Source of the DNA: Dactylosporangium roseum
GTDB taxonomy: Bacteria > Actinomycetota > Actinomycetes > Mycobacteriales > Micromonosporaceae
DNA length: 64,000 nucleotides
Direction: 5' to 3'
Assembly: GCF_025264685.1 (NCBI RefSeq)
Contig: NZ_CP073721.1
Coordinates: 4,331,001-4,395,000, forward strand
The notes below the pieces were generated by a model. The model saw nothing but the letters and a program-made list of their open reading frames with translations, was not told the origin of the DNA and did not search any database. Position 1 is the first letter of the stretch, and every line of letters begins with the position of its first letter. Below are positions 1 through 9,700 of this stretch, piece after piece. Made by a program: the position numbers and the translations under genes.

Positions 1-90
1 GGACCGCGATCACCCACCACAACACCGCCACGATCCGAACCGTACCGGCGGGGACCGGCGATTCCCGACCGGTGTCCGGGGGACTTCCGG

Positions 91-1257
91 TCACGCCGAG
101 AGGCGGCGCTCCAGCGGCGTGCGGAACCGCGGGGTCACCCGCACCCCGTCGAGCCACCCCTCCAGCTCCGCGGCGGCGGCGCCGACGGCCCGGCGGACCG
201 CGGCCGGGACGTCCTCCAGCAGTTCCACGGCCACCTCGCCGGACGGCCGCTGCGCCCACCCGCCCACGACCCGCCCGTCAGCCCACACCGTCGGCCCGGG
301 ATTGCCGGTGCGGTCGAACAGCGCCGGCGCGTGCGGCCCGAGGTACCATTCCCGGCTCCTCCAGCCCATGACGGTCGGGTCGAGCGCCGGCAGCAGCGCC
401 ACCCAGGGCGCCGGCTCGGCGACCGGGTCGACGTCGTCGGGCAGCACGTATCCGGTGTCGCCGCCGTCGAGCGTCACCGGCACGGCGGCCACCGCGGCGA
501 GCGCGGCCTTGACCTGGGTCAGCGTCCAGCCGGTCCACCATTTCAGGTCGGCGGCGGTGCCGGGGCCGTTGCGGGCCAGCCAGGCCCGGACCAGCTCGGT
601 CCGGGCGGCGGCCGGTTCCATGGCCGGCAGCCCGCCGCCGGGCAGCCACCCGTCGGCCGTCGACCACAGGTACTGGCTGGACAGCCACGAGCCGACCGGC
701 CGGCCCCGCACGATCCGCCCGTCGGCGGCGAGCAGGAACAGCACCCGGCTGGTGACGTACTGGCTGCCCTGCGGGAGCACCATCGCGGTGCGCAGCCGCG
801 GCTCGTCGGCGGCCAACTGCGCGGCGGTGGCGGATCCGCGGGCGGCGATCGCCCGGTACGTCGCCTCCTCCACGTCCGCGAGCCAGTCCGCGTCGCCGAC
901 GCCGGACTCGGTGAGCTGCCGCACGAGCCGCTTGCGCTGGTCGGCGGCGATCGCCCGGGTGGCCGCGGCCTGCACCACCGGCGCGAACCCGGTCGGCACG
1001 ACGAACATGGTGCGGCGCATGCCGAGCATCCGCAGGAGCGTGCGCCGCTCGTACAACGCCTCCGCCACGGTCTCCACGAGCGGCGCGTGGAGCCGGGCCG
1101 CGACGGCGAGGTGGACGGTGGCCGCGTCGGTCGCGTGCAGCGCCACGAGATCGGCCGCGACGTCCCGCGGTCCGCGCTCCGGCGGGACGGGCCCGGCGAG
1201 GGCGTGCCGCCACGCCAGCCGGGCGCGGCGCTGATCGGTGCTGATGTGCGGGGTCAC
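91..1257 (-). CDS. Winged-helix DNA-binding domain protein (HTH_42 family)
   Basis: A 388-residue protein of the actinobacterial HTH_42 family, which also contains the AlkZ/YcaQ DNA glycosylases. The N-terminal part has the family pattern LVALHATDAATVHLAV (about residues 38-53), followed by further winged-helix units and a C-terminal domain. In place of the QxQ motif of AlkZ-type glycosylases it has HATD, so glycosylase activity is uncertain. I start it at the GTG at 1257 (VTPHISTDQ) because residues further upstream look non-coding; a start at 1284 is possible. A distant relative that does have QxQ lies at 53922-55010. Family assignment is firm; function is not. Confidence 0.8.
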   Translation of the reverse strand: MTPHISTDQRRARLAWRHALAGPVPPERGPRDVAADLVALHATDAATVHLAVAARLHAPLVETVAEALYERRTLLRMLGMRRTMFVVPTGFAPVVQAAATRAIAADQRKRLVRQLTESGVGDADWLADVEEATYRAIAARGSATAAQLAADEPRLRTAMVLPQGSQYVTSRVLFLLAADGRIVRGRPVGSWLSSQYLWSTADGWLPGGGLPAMEPAAARTELVRAWLARNGPGTAADLKWWTGWTLTQVKAALAAVAAVPVTLDGGDTGYVLPDDVDPVAEPAPWVALLPALDPTVMGWRSREWYLGPHAPALFDRTGNPGPTVWADGRVVGGWAQRPSGEVAVELLEDVPAAVRRAVGAAAAELEGWLDGVRVTPRFRTPLERRLSA

Positions 1258-1293
1258 CGCAATTTCATACCGTGCCGGGCACATGCGGGGGAG

Positions 1294-1371
1294 TCAGGCG
1301 TCGTCCTCGCGGCGCCACGAGTCCACGTACAGGGCGATCAGGATCAGCACGACGGCTGCCAGGCCGAGCAT
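1294..1371 (-). CDS. Possible 25-residue single-helix membrane peptide
   Basis: Reading from an ATG at 1371 gives a hydrophobic stretch (MLGLAAVVLILIALYV) and a charged tail (DSWRREDDA), the look of a small membrane protein. The open frame continues upstream with more hydrophobic residues (AVVVWI) but contains no ATG, GTG or TTG there, and no ribosome binding site precedes the ATG. It may start at a rare codon such as ATC at 1404, or may not be a gene. It lies between the HTH_42 gene and the divergent methyltransferase. Confidence 0.25.
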   Translation of the reverse strand: MLGLAAVVLILIALYVDSWRREDDA

Positions 1372-1478
1372 GATCCAGACGACGACGGCATTGCCCCCAT
1401 GGATCGACGGTACCGAAACCCGGGCCGAACGGGCGTCGCACGCAGGAGTGACAGCCCGGCTTTGCTAGTGTCCGGGCG

Positions 1479-2129
1479 ATGACCACCTCCGTGTCCACCG
1501 GGTTCGTCCTGGCCAACACCCGCCTCGCCGCGGTGCCGCTGGCCCCCGAGGTGCGCCTGCACCAGGCCGAGGAGGCCATCGAGCTGTGGCAGCGGACCGA
1601 GGCCGAGCGGGGCGGCGCGCACCTGCCGCCGCCGTTCTGGGCGTTCGCGTGGGCGGGCGGGCAGGCCCTCGCCCGGCACGTGCTCGACCACCCGGATCTC
1701 GTCGCGGGCCGGCGGGTGCTCGACCTGGCCGCCGGCTCCGGGCTGGTGGCGATCGCCGCGATGCGGGCCGGTGCCGCGCACGTCACCGCCGTCGAGGTCG
1801 ACCCGCTCGCGGTCGCCGCGATCGAGGTCAACGCCCACGCCAACGAGGTGGACGTCACAGCCGTGCTCGGTGACGTCCTCGATCAGCACCCCGACGCGGG
1901 CGTCGTACTGGCCGGCGACGTCTTCTACAGCCGCGAGATGACCGCCCGCATGCTCGGGTTCCTGCGCCGGGCCGCGGCCGGCGGCGCGACGGTGCTGGCC
2001 GGCGACCCGGGCCGGGCCTACCTGCCGAAGGAGCACCTGAGCCTCGTGGCCACCTACGACGTGCCGGTGCCGCAGACGCTCGAAGACACGCCGATCAAGC
2101 GCACCACGGTCTGGCGGGTGAATCCCTAG
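1479..2129 (+). CDS. Class I SAM-dependent methyltransferase, METTL20/Nnt1-like
   Basis: A 216-residue Rossmann-fold methyltransferase. SAM-binding motif I is VLDLAAGSGLVAIAAM (about residues 75-90), followed by the acidic motif II VEVDPLAV and the post-motif GDVFYSREM. The aromatic WAFAWAGGQALAR before motif I and DVFY later are typical of the nicotinamide N-methyltransferase-like / electron-transfer-flavoprotein-beta lysine methyltransferase group, so a protein lysine substrate is plausible but unproven. The ATG at 1479 fits the usual N-terminus. It ends 11 bases before the recombinase gene, so the two are probably co-transcribed. Confidence 0.85.
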   Translation: MTTSVSTGFVLANTRLAAVPLAPEVRLHQAEEAIELWQRTEAERGGAHLPPPFWAFAWAGGQALARHVLDHPDLVAGRRVLDLAAGSGLVAIAAMRAGAAHVTAVEVDPLAVAAIEVNAHANEVDVTAVLGDVLDQHPDAGVVLAGDVFYSREMTARMLGFLRRAAAGGATVLAGDPGRAYLPKEHLSLVATYDVPVPQTLEDTPIKRTTVWRVNP

Positions 2130-2140
2130 ACTCTGCGGCG

Positions 2141-3115
2141 ATGTCCACCCCGCTGCCCGTGCCGAACCCGGCCGCGCCCTCGGGCGGCCTGACCGGCTTC
2201 ACCGAGGGCTGGCTCGCCAACCGGCGGCTGTCGGCACACACGAAGGCGGCGTACCGCCGCGACGTCCAGCAGTTCCTCGCCTGGTGCGCCGCCCGCGACC
2301 TCGACCCGCTGCGCGTCTCGTTCCTGCACGTCAACGCCTACGCCCGCGATCTGGAATCCACTGTGGACGGCCGAACCGGCCGGGTCCTCGCCCCGGCGAG
2401 CGTGGCCCGCAAGCTGTCGGCGCTGTCGAGCTGGTACCAGTTCCTGCTGCGCCTGGAGGCGGTCACCGGCAATCCCGTCGGCGGCGCTGACCGGCCCCGG
2501 GTGGCCCGGGACGTGTCCGCCACGGTGGGGCTGAGCGCCACCGAGGTCGACGCGATGCTCGCCGCCGCCGCGCGGCTGGCCGGCCCGACCGCCGCCCGGG
2601 ACCGGGCCGTGCTGGCGCTGCTGGCCGACCTCGGCCTGCGGGTCGGTGAGGTCGTCGCGCTCGACGTCGACGACATCGGCGCCGAGCGCGGCCACCGCAC
2701 GGTCCGGTTCACCGGCAAGGGCGGCAAGCCGCGCCGCCGGGCGCTGACCCCGGCCGCCGTGCACGCCCTGGACGAGTATCTGGCGCTGCGCGGCGCCGCC
2801 GACGGGCCGCTGTTCACCACCGCGACCGGTGGCCGGGTCGACCGGCACGCCGTGTTCCGGCTGGTGCGGCGGCTGGCCCGGGACGCCGGTGTGCCGGCGT
2901 GGGAGCGGCTGTCGCCGCACTCGCTGCGCCACGCGTTCGCCACCGCCGCCCGCGACGAGGGGGTGCCCCTGGAGGACGTGCAGGACGCCATGGGTCACGC
3001 CGACCCGCGGACCACCCGCCGCTACGACCGGGACCGGCACAACCTGGACCGCGATCCGGCCTACACGCTGGCCGCCGCCCGCGCCCGCCGCCGCCAGACC
3101 CCTGCCCCGCGCTGA
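2141..3115 (+). CDS. XerC/XerD-like tyrosine site-specific recombinase
   Basis: A 324-residue tyrosine recombinase with an N-terminal SAM-like core-binding domain (about residues 15-110) and a catalytic domain (about 130-310). The catalytic set is complete: Arg167 (LGLRVGE), Lys193 (TGKGGK), His260 and Arg263 (HSLRH), His286 (MGHADP) and nucleophile Tyr295 (RRYDR). Such enzymes resolve chromosome dimers or move integrative elements. There is no excisionase, prophage or integrative-element cargo beside it, so a chromosomal Xer-type role is as likely as an element integrase. The gene is followed by a long hairpin (3145-3240). Confidence 0.88.
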   Translation: MSTPLPVPNPAAPSGGLTGFTEGWLANRRLSAHTKAAYRRDVQQFLAWCAARDLDPLRVSFLHVNAYARDLESTVDGRTGRVLAPASVARKLSALSSWYQFLLRLEAVTGNPVGGADRPRVARDVSATVGLSATEVDAMLAAAARLAGPTAARDRAVLALLADLGLRVGEVVALDVDDIGAERGHRTVRFTGKGGKPRRRALTPAAVHALDEYLALRGAADGPLFTTATGGRVDRHAVFRLVRRLARDAGVPAWERLSPHSLRHAFATAARDEGVPLEDVQDAMGHADPRTTRRYDRDRHNLDRDPAYTLAAARARRRQTPAPR

Positions 3116-3144
3116 CCGTACCCGCACCCCGCCGCGTCGGCGCC

Positions 3145-3240
3145 CCTGGCCCGCGTCGATCTTGCAGTTGTGGTGCCGGGACACTCCCACGATGTCCGGG
3201 TTTGTCAGGCACCACAACTGCAAGATCGACGCGGGCCAGG
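3145..3240. repeat. Long intergenic hairpin, family 1, copy 1
   Basis: Two perfectly complementary 33-nt arms (3145-3177 and 3208-3240) enclose a 30-nt loop. The arm core is TTGCAGTTGTGGTGCC. The same arms recur at 4964-5047 and 60803-60889, and the loop is conserved too, here in the opposite orientation to the other copies. It sits between convergent genes and could terminate both, but loop conservation suggests a dispersed REP/MITE-like element. Confidence 0.9.
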
Positions 3241-3261
3241 GCGGGGGCCGGGGTGGGCGGG

Positions 3262-4950
<1,689 letters not shown>

Positions 4951-4963
4951 ACCGCCGAGGCTA

Positions 4964-5047
4964 CCGCGTTGATCTTGCAGTTGTGGTGCCTGACAAACCC
5001 GGACATCGCGGGAGGGTCACGGCACCACAACTGCAAGATCAACGCGG
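4964..5047. repeat. Long intergenic hairpin, family 1, copy 2
   Basis: Perfect 27-bp arms (4964-4990 and 5021-5047) around a 30-nt loop. The loop matches the reverse complement of the copy at 3145 at about 26 of 30 positions. It lies between two minus-strand genes, just upstream of the acyl-CoA dehydrogenase start and downstream of the thymidine kinase stop. Confidence 0.9.
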
Positions 5048-5069
5048 CGGTCGGGGGCGGGTGGGGCGG

Positions 5070-5780
5070 TCAGACCAGGCGGAGCTGGCCCTCCGCGCGG
5101 GCCGCCGGGCCCAGGTCGCCGGTGCGGTGGTGGCGGCGGCACAACACCTGGTAGTGCACGTCCTTGTGGTCGGTGCCGGCGCCGGTGTCGGTCGTGTCGC
5201 CGATGACCACCTGGTCACCCTCCCGGGCGATCGAGCCGTCGACGACCCGCGCGTTGAGCAGGCCCGGCCGGCCGCACCAGCACAGCACCTCGACCTGGAC
5301 CCGGGTCACCTCGTCGGCCAGCTCGAACAGCCGCCGCGCGGCCGGGAACAGGCTGGTGCGGAAATCGGTGGCCAGCCCGAACGCGTAGACGTCCACGTCG
5401 GACGTGTCGACCAGGTCGGCGAGCTGCTCGATCTGCTCGACCGTGTAGAAGCTCGCCTCGTCGCAGATGAGGTAGTCGACCCGGATCCCCTTCGCCCACC
5501 GCTCCCGCACCAGCAGCCGCAGGTCGAGACCCTGGTCGACCTCGACGGCCTCCTTGCCTAGCCCGATCCGGGTGCTCAACCGGCCGGGCCCGGCCCGGTC
5601 GATCGTCGTCAGGACCAGGCCCTGACGGCCCTGCCGGGCGTGGTTGTAGTCCATCTGCAGCGCGAGGGTGGACTTGCCGCAGTCCATCGGCCCGTAGAAG
5701 AACTTCAGCGAGCCGCCGCGCCGCAGCCGGCTGTCGCCGGCGGCCACACAGGAGTCCGGATCGTCGTCGGGTGGGGTCAC
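5070..5780 (-). CDS. tdk: Thymidine kinase (type II)
   Basis: A 236-residue type II thymidine kinase, which phosphorylates thymidine with ATP in pyrimidine salvage. The P-loop is GPMDCGKST (residues 30-38), the Walker B-type motif is LICDEASF with the catalytic acidic residue, and the zinc-binding cysteines are in LCWCGRPG plus the late CRRHH. The N-terminal 20 residues before SLKFFYGPMD are longer than usual. The last part (GPAARAEGQLRLV) is a non-conserved tail. It ends just before hairpin copy 2; the gene upstream (the MFS permease) lies 40 bases away on the same strand. Confidence 0.93.
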   Translation of the reverse strand: MTPPDDDPDSCVAAGDSRLRRGGSLKFFYGPMDCGKSTLALQMDYNHARQGRQGLVLTTIDRAGPGRLSTRIGLGKEAVEVDQGLDLRLLVRERWAKGIRVDYLICDEASFYTVEQIEQLADLVDTSDVDVYAFGLATDFRTSLFPAARRLFELADEVTRVQVEVLCWCGRPGLLNARVVDGSIAREGDQVVIGDTTDTGAGTDHKDVHYQVLCRRHHRTGDLGPAARAEGQLRLV

Positions 5781-5820
5781 GACGGCTGAGCCTACTTCAG
5801 CCGTCCCGCCCGGCCCACGG

Positions 5821-7194
5821 CTACAACCGCGCGGGCGGGGTGTTGCCGGCCTGCTCGACCGCCCGGCGGATCGGCACCGCCAGCAGCGCGAAGAACCCGA
5901 CGACGAAGAACACCAGCAGCGAGATGATCGCCACCCGGTAGCTGCGGGTCGTGTCGTAGGCGAGGCCGAACAGCAGCGGCCCGAGCCAGCTCGTACCCTT
6001 GTCGGAGATCTCGTAGAGCCCGAAGTACTCGCCTTCCTTGCCCCTCGGGATGAGCTGCGAGAACAGCGACCGGGACAGCGCCTGACTGCCGCCGAGGACC
6101 AGGCCGATGCCGCCGCCGAGCGCGACGAACGGCACCGCCCGCCCCGCCGGCAGGAAGTACGCGATGAGAATGATCACCGTCCACAACACCAGGCTGAGCA
6201 GCAGCGTCTTCCAGGCGCCGATCCGTTTGGCCGTCCAGCCCAGCAACAGCGCCCCGGCGAACGCCAGGAACTGCACCATCAGAATCGTCGGCACGAGAAC
6301 GTCGTCGGACAGGCCCAGTTCCTTCGTGCCGTACTGGCTGGCCAGCGCGATGACGGTCTGGATACCGTCGTTGTAGACGAGGTACGCGACCAGGAAGAAC
6401 AGCGTCAGCGGGAACGCCTTCAGACTCTTCAGCGTGTGCCAGAGCTGCCGGAACCCGTCGGCGAGCACCGCGCCGGTGCCGGCGCCGACGGACGGGTCGA
6501 GCACCACGGGCCGGTTGCGCAGCCGCAGCAGCGGGATGGTCGTGAACCCGGCCCACCACAGACCGGCCGAGACGATGCTGTACCGCGCGACGTCGCCGGT
6601 CGACAGGCCCAGGCTGTCCTTCATCAGCACGGCGACGACGTTGAGCAGCAGCAGGAGCCCGCCGCCGAGGTAGCCGAACGCCCAGCCGAAGCTGGAGACC
6701 CGGTCGCGGTCCTCCTCGTCGGCGATCTGCGGCAGGAACGAGTTGTAGACGACAACGGACGCGCCGAACGCGATGTTGGCGAGCAGGAACAGCGCGGCGC
6801 CGAGCAGATACCGGTCGCCGGTCAGCAACAGCATCGCGGCGGTCGCCGCGGCCCCGACGTAGGCGAACAGCGCCAGCAGTTGCTTCTTGCGCGGCGACCG
6901 GTCGGCGACGGCACCGACGACAGGCAGCACGAACACGGTCAGCAGCACCGACAGCGACACCGTGTACGGAAACAGGGCACCGGGGGCGATCGCGACGCCC
7001 AGCGGGCGGATGACCGCGTCGTCGCAGGCGGCACCGTCGCAGCCGGCGGCCCGCTCCGCGATCGACGTCAGGTAGGGACCGAGGAAGACGGTGACGACCG
7101 TGGTCGAAAACGCGGAGTTCGCCCAGTCGTAGAAGTACCACCCGACCCGTTCACGCCGGGTACTGAGCTGCGGCGTCTCCTCCACAACGGACAC
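5821..7194 (-). CDS. MFS transporter, UMF1 family
   Basis: A 457-residue integral membrane protein with about 12 hydrophobic helices. The opening signature VGWYFYDWANSAFSTTVV is diagnostic of the UMF1 branch of the major facilitator superfamily, related to vacuolar Atg22 effluxers of amino acids. A periplasmic loop with two Cys (GCDGAACDD) follows the first helix. The motif AVADRSPRKKQL between helices 2 and 3 corresponds to the MFS A-motif. Substrate unknown. It starts 25 bases downstream of the glycerophosphodiesterase stop on the same strand, so the two probably form an operon. Confidence 0.88.
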   Translation of the reverse strand: MSVVEETPQLSTRRERVGWYFYDWANSAFSTTVVTVFLGPYLTSIAERAAGCDGAACDDAVIRPLGVAIAPGALFPYTVSLSVLLTVFVLPVVGAVADRSPRKKQLLALFAYVGAAATAAMLLLTGDRYLLGAALFLLANIAFGASVVVYNSFLPQIADEEDRDRVSSFGWAFGYLGGGLLLLLNVVAVLMKDSLGLSTGDVARYSIVSAGLWWAGFTTIPLLRLRNRPVVLDPSVGAGTGAVLADGFRQLWHTLKSLKAFPLTLFFLVAYLVYNDGIQTVIALASQYGTKELGLSDDVLVPTILMVQFLAFAGALLLGWTAKRIGAWKTLLLSLVLWTVIILIAYFLPAGRAVPFVALGGGIGLVLGGSQALSRSLFSQLIPRGKEGEYFGLYEISDKGTSWLGPLLFGLAYDTTRSYRVAIISLLVFFVVGFFALLAVPIRRAVEQAGNTPPARL

Positions 7195-7218
7195 GGTCGG
7201 CCTTCCTCGCGGGCGGGG

Positions 7219-7983
7219 TCAGTGCCAGATACCGCGGCGGAGGTAGACGTCGCGCAGCACCTCGATGTGATCGGTCATGATGCCATCTACACCGAGGTCG
7301 AGGAAGTGCTCGATCCGCGTGGCGTCGTCGATGGTCCACAGGTGCACCTGCAGCCCCAGCCGGTGGGCGTAACGGACGAACCGCGGGGACGCCAGGCTGA
7401 TCGAGCCGAAGCGCGGCGGGACCTGGACCGCCACGACGCTCTGCGGCAGCCACGCCCGCCGTCCCGTCACCGACGCCGCCCACAGCCGCGCCACCTCGGT
7501 CATCCCGAGCGACGTGGCGACCCGCGGCCCCGCGGCGCGGCGCATCCGGGCCAGCCGCGCCGAGGAGAACGACGCGAGCAGCACCCGGTCGTGGGCGCCG
7601 GCGCGGCGGACCACGTCGAGGGTGGGCCCGACGGCCGGGTCGGTCTTGGTGTCGATGTTGAACCGCGTCCCCGGGTACTCCTCGAGCACCTCCTCCAGCC
7701 GCGGCACAACCACCGCGCCGCCGACCCGCAACGTCCGCAGATCCGGCCACCGTAAGTCGATCATCCGACCCGGATGCCCCAGCAGCCGCCGCAGCGTGTC
7801 ATCGTGGAACACGACCGCGACCCCGTCGGCGGTGGCGTGCGTGTCCGTTTCGATGTACCGGTAGCCGAGCTCGACCGCACGAGCGAACGCCGCTGTCGTG
7901 TTCTCGTCACCGGCCGCCGCGCCGCCGCGGTGGGCGAAGGCCAGCGGTCCTGGCACGTCGAGGTACGGGCAGTGTTGCCTCAC
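7219..7983 (-). CDS. Glycerophosphodiester phosphodiesterase
   Basis: A 254-residue GDPD with a TIM-barrel fold. It hydrolyses glycerophosphodiesters to glycerol-3-phosphate and an alcohol. The catalytic and metal-binding motifs are FAHRGG (His18), DENT, ETDTHATADG and VFHDDTLRR. The later VHLWTIDDATRIEHFLDLGVDGIMTD is the typical barrel end. There is no signal peptide, so the enzyme is cytoplasmic. Upstream lies the divergent Hsp70-like gene, about 100 bases away. Confidence 0.92.
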   Translation of the reverse strand: MRQHCPYLDVPGPLAFAHRGGAAAGDENTTAAFARAVELGYRYIETDTHATADGVAVVFHDDTLRRLLGHPGRMIDLRWPDLRTLRVGGAVVVPRLEEVLEEYPGTRFNIDTKTDPAVGPTLDVVRRAGAHDRVLLASFSSARLARMRRAAGPRVATSLGMTEVARLWAASVTGRRAWLPQSVVAVQVPPRFGSISLASPRFVRYAHRLGLQVHLWTIDDATRIEHFLDLGVDGIMTDHIEVLRDVYLRRGIWH

Positions 7984-8086
7984 GCGGCCAGTATGCAGCG
8001 ATCTTCGGCAGCGCGGCGCGACGGCGGGTTACGGCGAGCTTGACGGGCGACGCGGAGCGTGGAACGGCAAAGGTAGGGTGACGCAC

Positions 8087-9637
8087 ATGCGCGTGCTCGG
8101 CATCGACTTCGGCACGTCGAACACGGTCGCGATGGTCCGCACAGCGGACGCGCGGATGCGACCGCTGCTGTTCGACGGCTCTCCTTTGCTGCCCTCTGCC
8201 CTGTACTTCAACTCCGACGGCAAGGTCCTCGTCGGCCGTGACGCCGAGCGCAACGCGCGGCTCGATCCGGCCCGGTTCGAGCCCAACCCGAAACGTCGCA
8301 TCGACGACGGCGAGGTGTTCATCGGCGACCATCCGCTGCCGGTGCCGCGCCTGTTCGCGCACGTGCTGTCCCAGGTCAACACCGAAGCCCGCCGCCAGCT
8401 CGGCGCCGCGCCGGAAGAGGTGCGCCTCACCCACCCGGCGCGGTGGGGCGAGCGGCGCCGGTCGCTGCTGATCGAGGCGACCCGCATCGCGGGCCTCGGC
8501 CATCCTCGGCTGATCGCCGAGCCGGTCGGCGCCGCGTCCTACTTCACGGCGGTCCTCGGGTCGGCCGTACCGGTGGGCCGCAGCCTCGCGATCTACGACC
8601 TCGGCGGCGGCACCTTCGACGCGACCGTCGTGCGCCGCACCCAGAGCGGCTTCGAGGTCCTCGCCGAGGACGGCCTGCCCGACGTCGGCGGCCTCGACTT
8701 CGACCACGCGATCATCGAGCATCTCGGCAAGACGTACTCGGGCAGCCACAAGGAGAAGTGGGAGGCCCTCGCGAACCCGACGGACGCCTCGGACCGGCGG
8801 CTGCGCCGGATGCTGTACGAGGACGTGCGCGGCGCGAAGGAAATGCTGTCGCGGACCGCGTCGACGGACATCCACCTGCCGTCGATGGACATCGACGCGC
8901 ACCTCACCCGGGAGGAGCTGGAGACCCTCGTCCGGCCCTACCTGGAGCGGACCGTGTCGTGCCTGTCCCGGGCGATCGAGTCGGCGCGGCTGCAGCCGAA
9001 GGACATGGTCGGCATCTTCCTGGTCGGCGGGTCGTCCCGGATCCCGCTCGCCGCGCACCTGATCCACACCGAGCTGGGGGTGGCCCCGACGACGCTGGAG
9101 CAGCCGGAGACCGTGGTGGTCGAGGGCGCGTTGTGCATCGGCGCCGCGGTGACCCCGGTCCGCGCGTCCGGCATGCCCCGCACGGTGACGCCCCCGCCGC
9201 AGCCGCAGCGTCCGGTACCGCAGCGGCCGACGCCGCCGGTGTCGGCGGTGCCGATGTCCCCGGCGATGCACTCCCCGGTGTCGGCGGCCCCCATGTCGGG
9301 TGTGCCGGTCTCCCCGGCGGTGCAGCGCCCGCCGGTCCAGCCGCCCGTGCAGCCGCAGCGGCCGGTGGCCCGCCCGCCCGTGCCGCCGCCGCCGGTGCAG
9401 CAGCGTCCCGCGGTGCAGCCCCAGCCGGTGTTCCGCCCGCAGCCGGCCCCGGTCCAGCCGCCGGTCCAGCCGGCCGTGCAGCCGCAGCGGCCGGGCCCGT
9501 TCCCGCCGCAGCCGGCCCACCCGACGCCGGTGCAGCCGGTCGACGACGGCAGCGAGCGCAACTGGATCGCCGTGATCGTGGTGGTTCTGGTCCTGGTGGC
9601 GATCCTGTTCGTGGTGCTGCTGCTGACCGCGTTCTAG
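8087..9637 (+). CDS. Membrane-anchored Hsp70-family ATPase domain protein
   Basis: A 516-residue protein whose first 365 residues are an Hsp70 nucleotide-binding domain: phosphate-1 motif LGIDFGTSNT, phosphate-2 motif IYDLGGGTFDATVV and adenosine motif FLVGGSSRIPLA. After that there is no peptide-binding domain. Instead there is a Pro/Gln/Val-rich stretch of about 120 residues and a C-terminal helix (NWIAVIVVVLVLVAILF) ending two or three residues after the membrane. The ATPase should face the cytosol. The ATG at 8087 is preferred; GTG at 8078 is in frame. It is convergent with a four-gene operon encoding a membrane GrpE-like protein and two dynamin-like GTPases, and shares their terminator. 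It is probably a regulator of that machine rather than a general chaperone (inference). Confidence 0.88.
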   Translation: MRVLGIDFGTSNTVAMVRTADARMRPLLFDGSPLLPSALYFNSDGKVLVGRDAERNARLDPARFEPNPKRRIDDGEVFIGDHPLPVPRLFAHVLSQVNTEARRQLGAAPEEVRLTHPARWGERRRSLLIEATRIAGLGHPRLIAEPVGAASYFTAVLGSAVPVGRSLAIYDLGGGTFDATVVRRTQSGFEVLAEDGLPDVGGLDFDHAIIEHLGKTYSGSHKEKWEALANPTDASDRRLRRMLYEDVRGAKEMLSRTASTDIHLPSMDIDAHLTREELETLVRPYLERTVSCLSRAIESARLQPKDMVGIFLVGGSSRIPLAAHLIHTELGVAPTTLEQPETVVVEGALCIGAAVTPVRASGMPRTVTPPPQPQRPVPQRPTPPVSAVPMSPAMHSPVSAAPMSGVPVSPAVQRPPVQPPVQPQRPVARPPVPPPPVQQRPAVQPQPVFRPQPAPVQPPVQPAVQPQRPGPFPPQPAHPTPVQPVDDGSERNWIAVIVVVLVLVAILFVVLLLTAF

Positions 9638-9645
9638 CACCCCAA

Positions 9646-9694
9646 CTGAACCCAACTGACGCGCCGCCGTGGACGGCGCGTCAGTTGGGTTCAG
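9646..9694. terminator. Bidirectional terminator hairpin
   Basis: A perfect 21-bp stem (9646-9666 with 9674-9694, arm CTGAACCCAACTGACGCGCCG) and a 7-nt loop lie between the stop codons of the convergent Hsp70-like gene and the acidic-protein gene. No other copy is seen in the window. Confidence 0.88.
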
Positions 9695-9700
9695 TGTGGG

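Noticed and set aside
331..1482. Long plus-strand open frames opposite the first HTH_42 gene
   Set aside because: Arg/Gly/Pro-rich composition without domains; typical antisense shadows of a GC-rich coding gene.
2141..3115. Recombinase as evidence of an integrated element
   Set aside because: No attachment-site repeat, tRNA, excisionase or phage-like cargo is found on either side.
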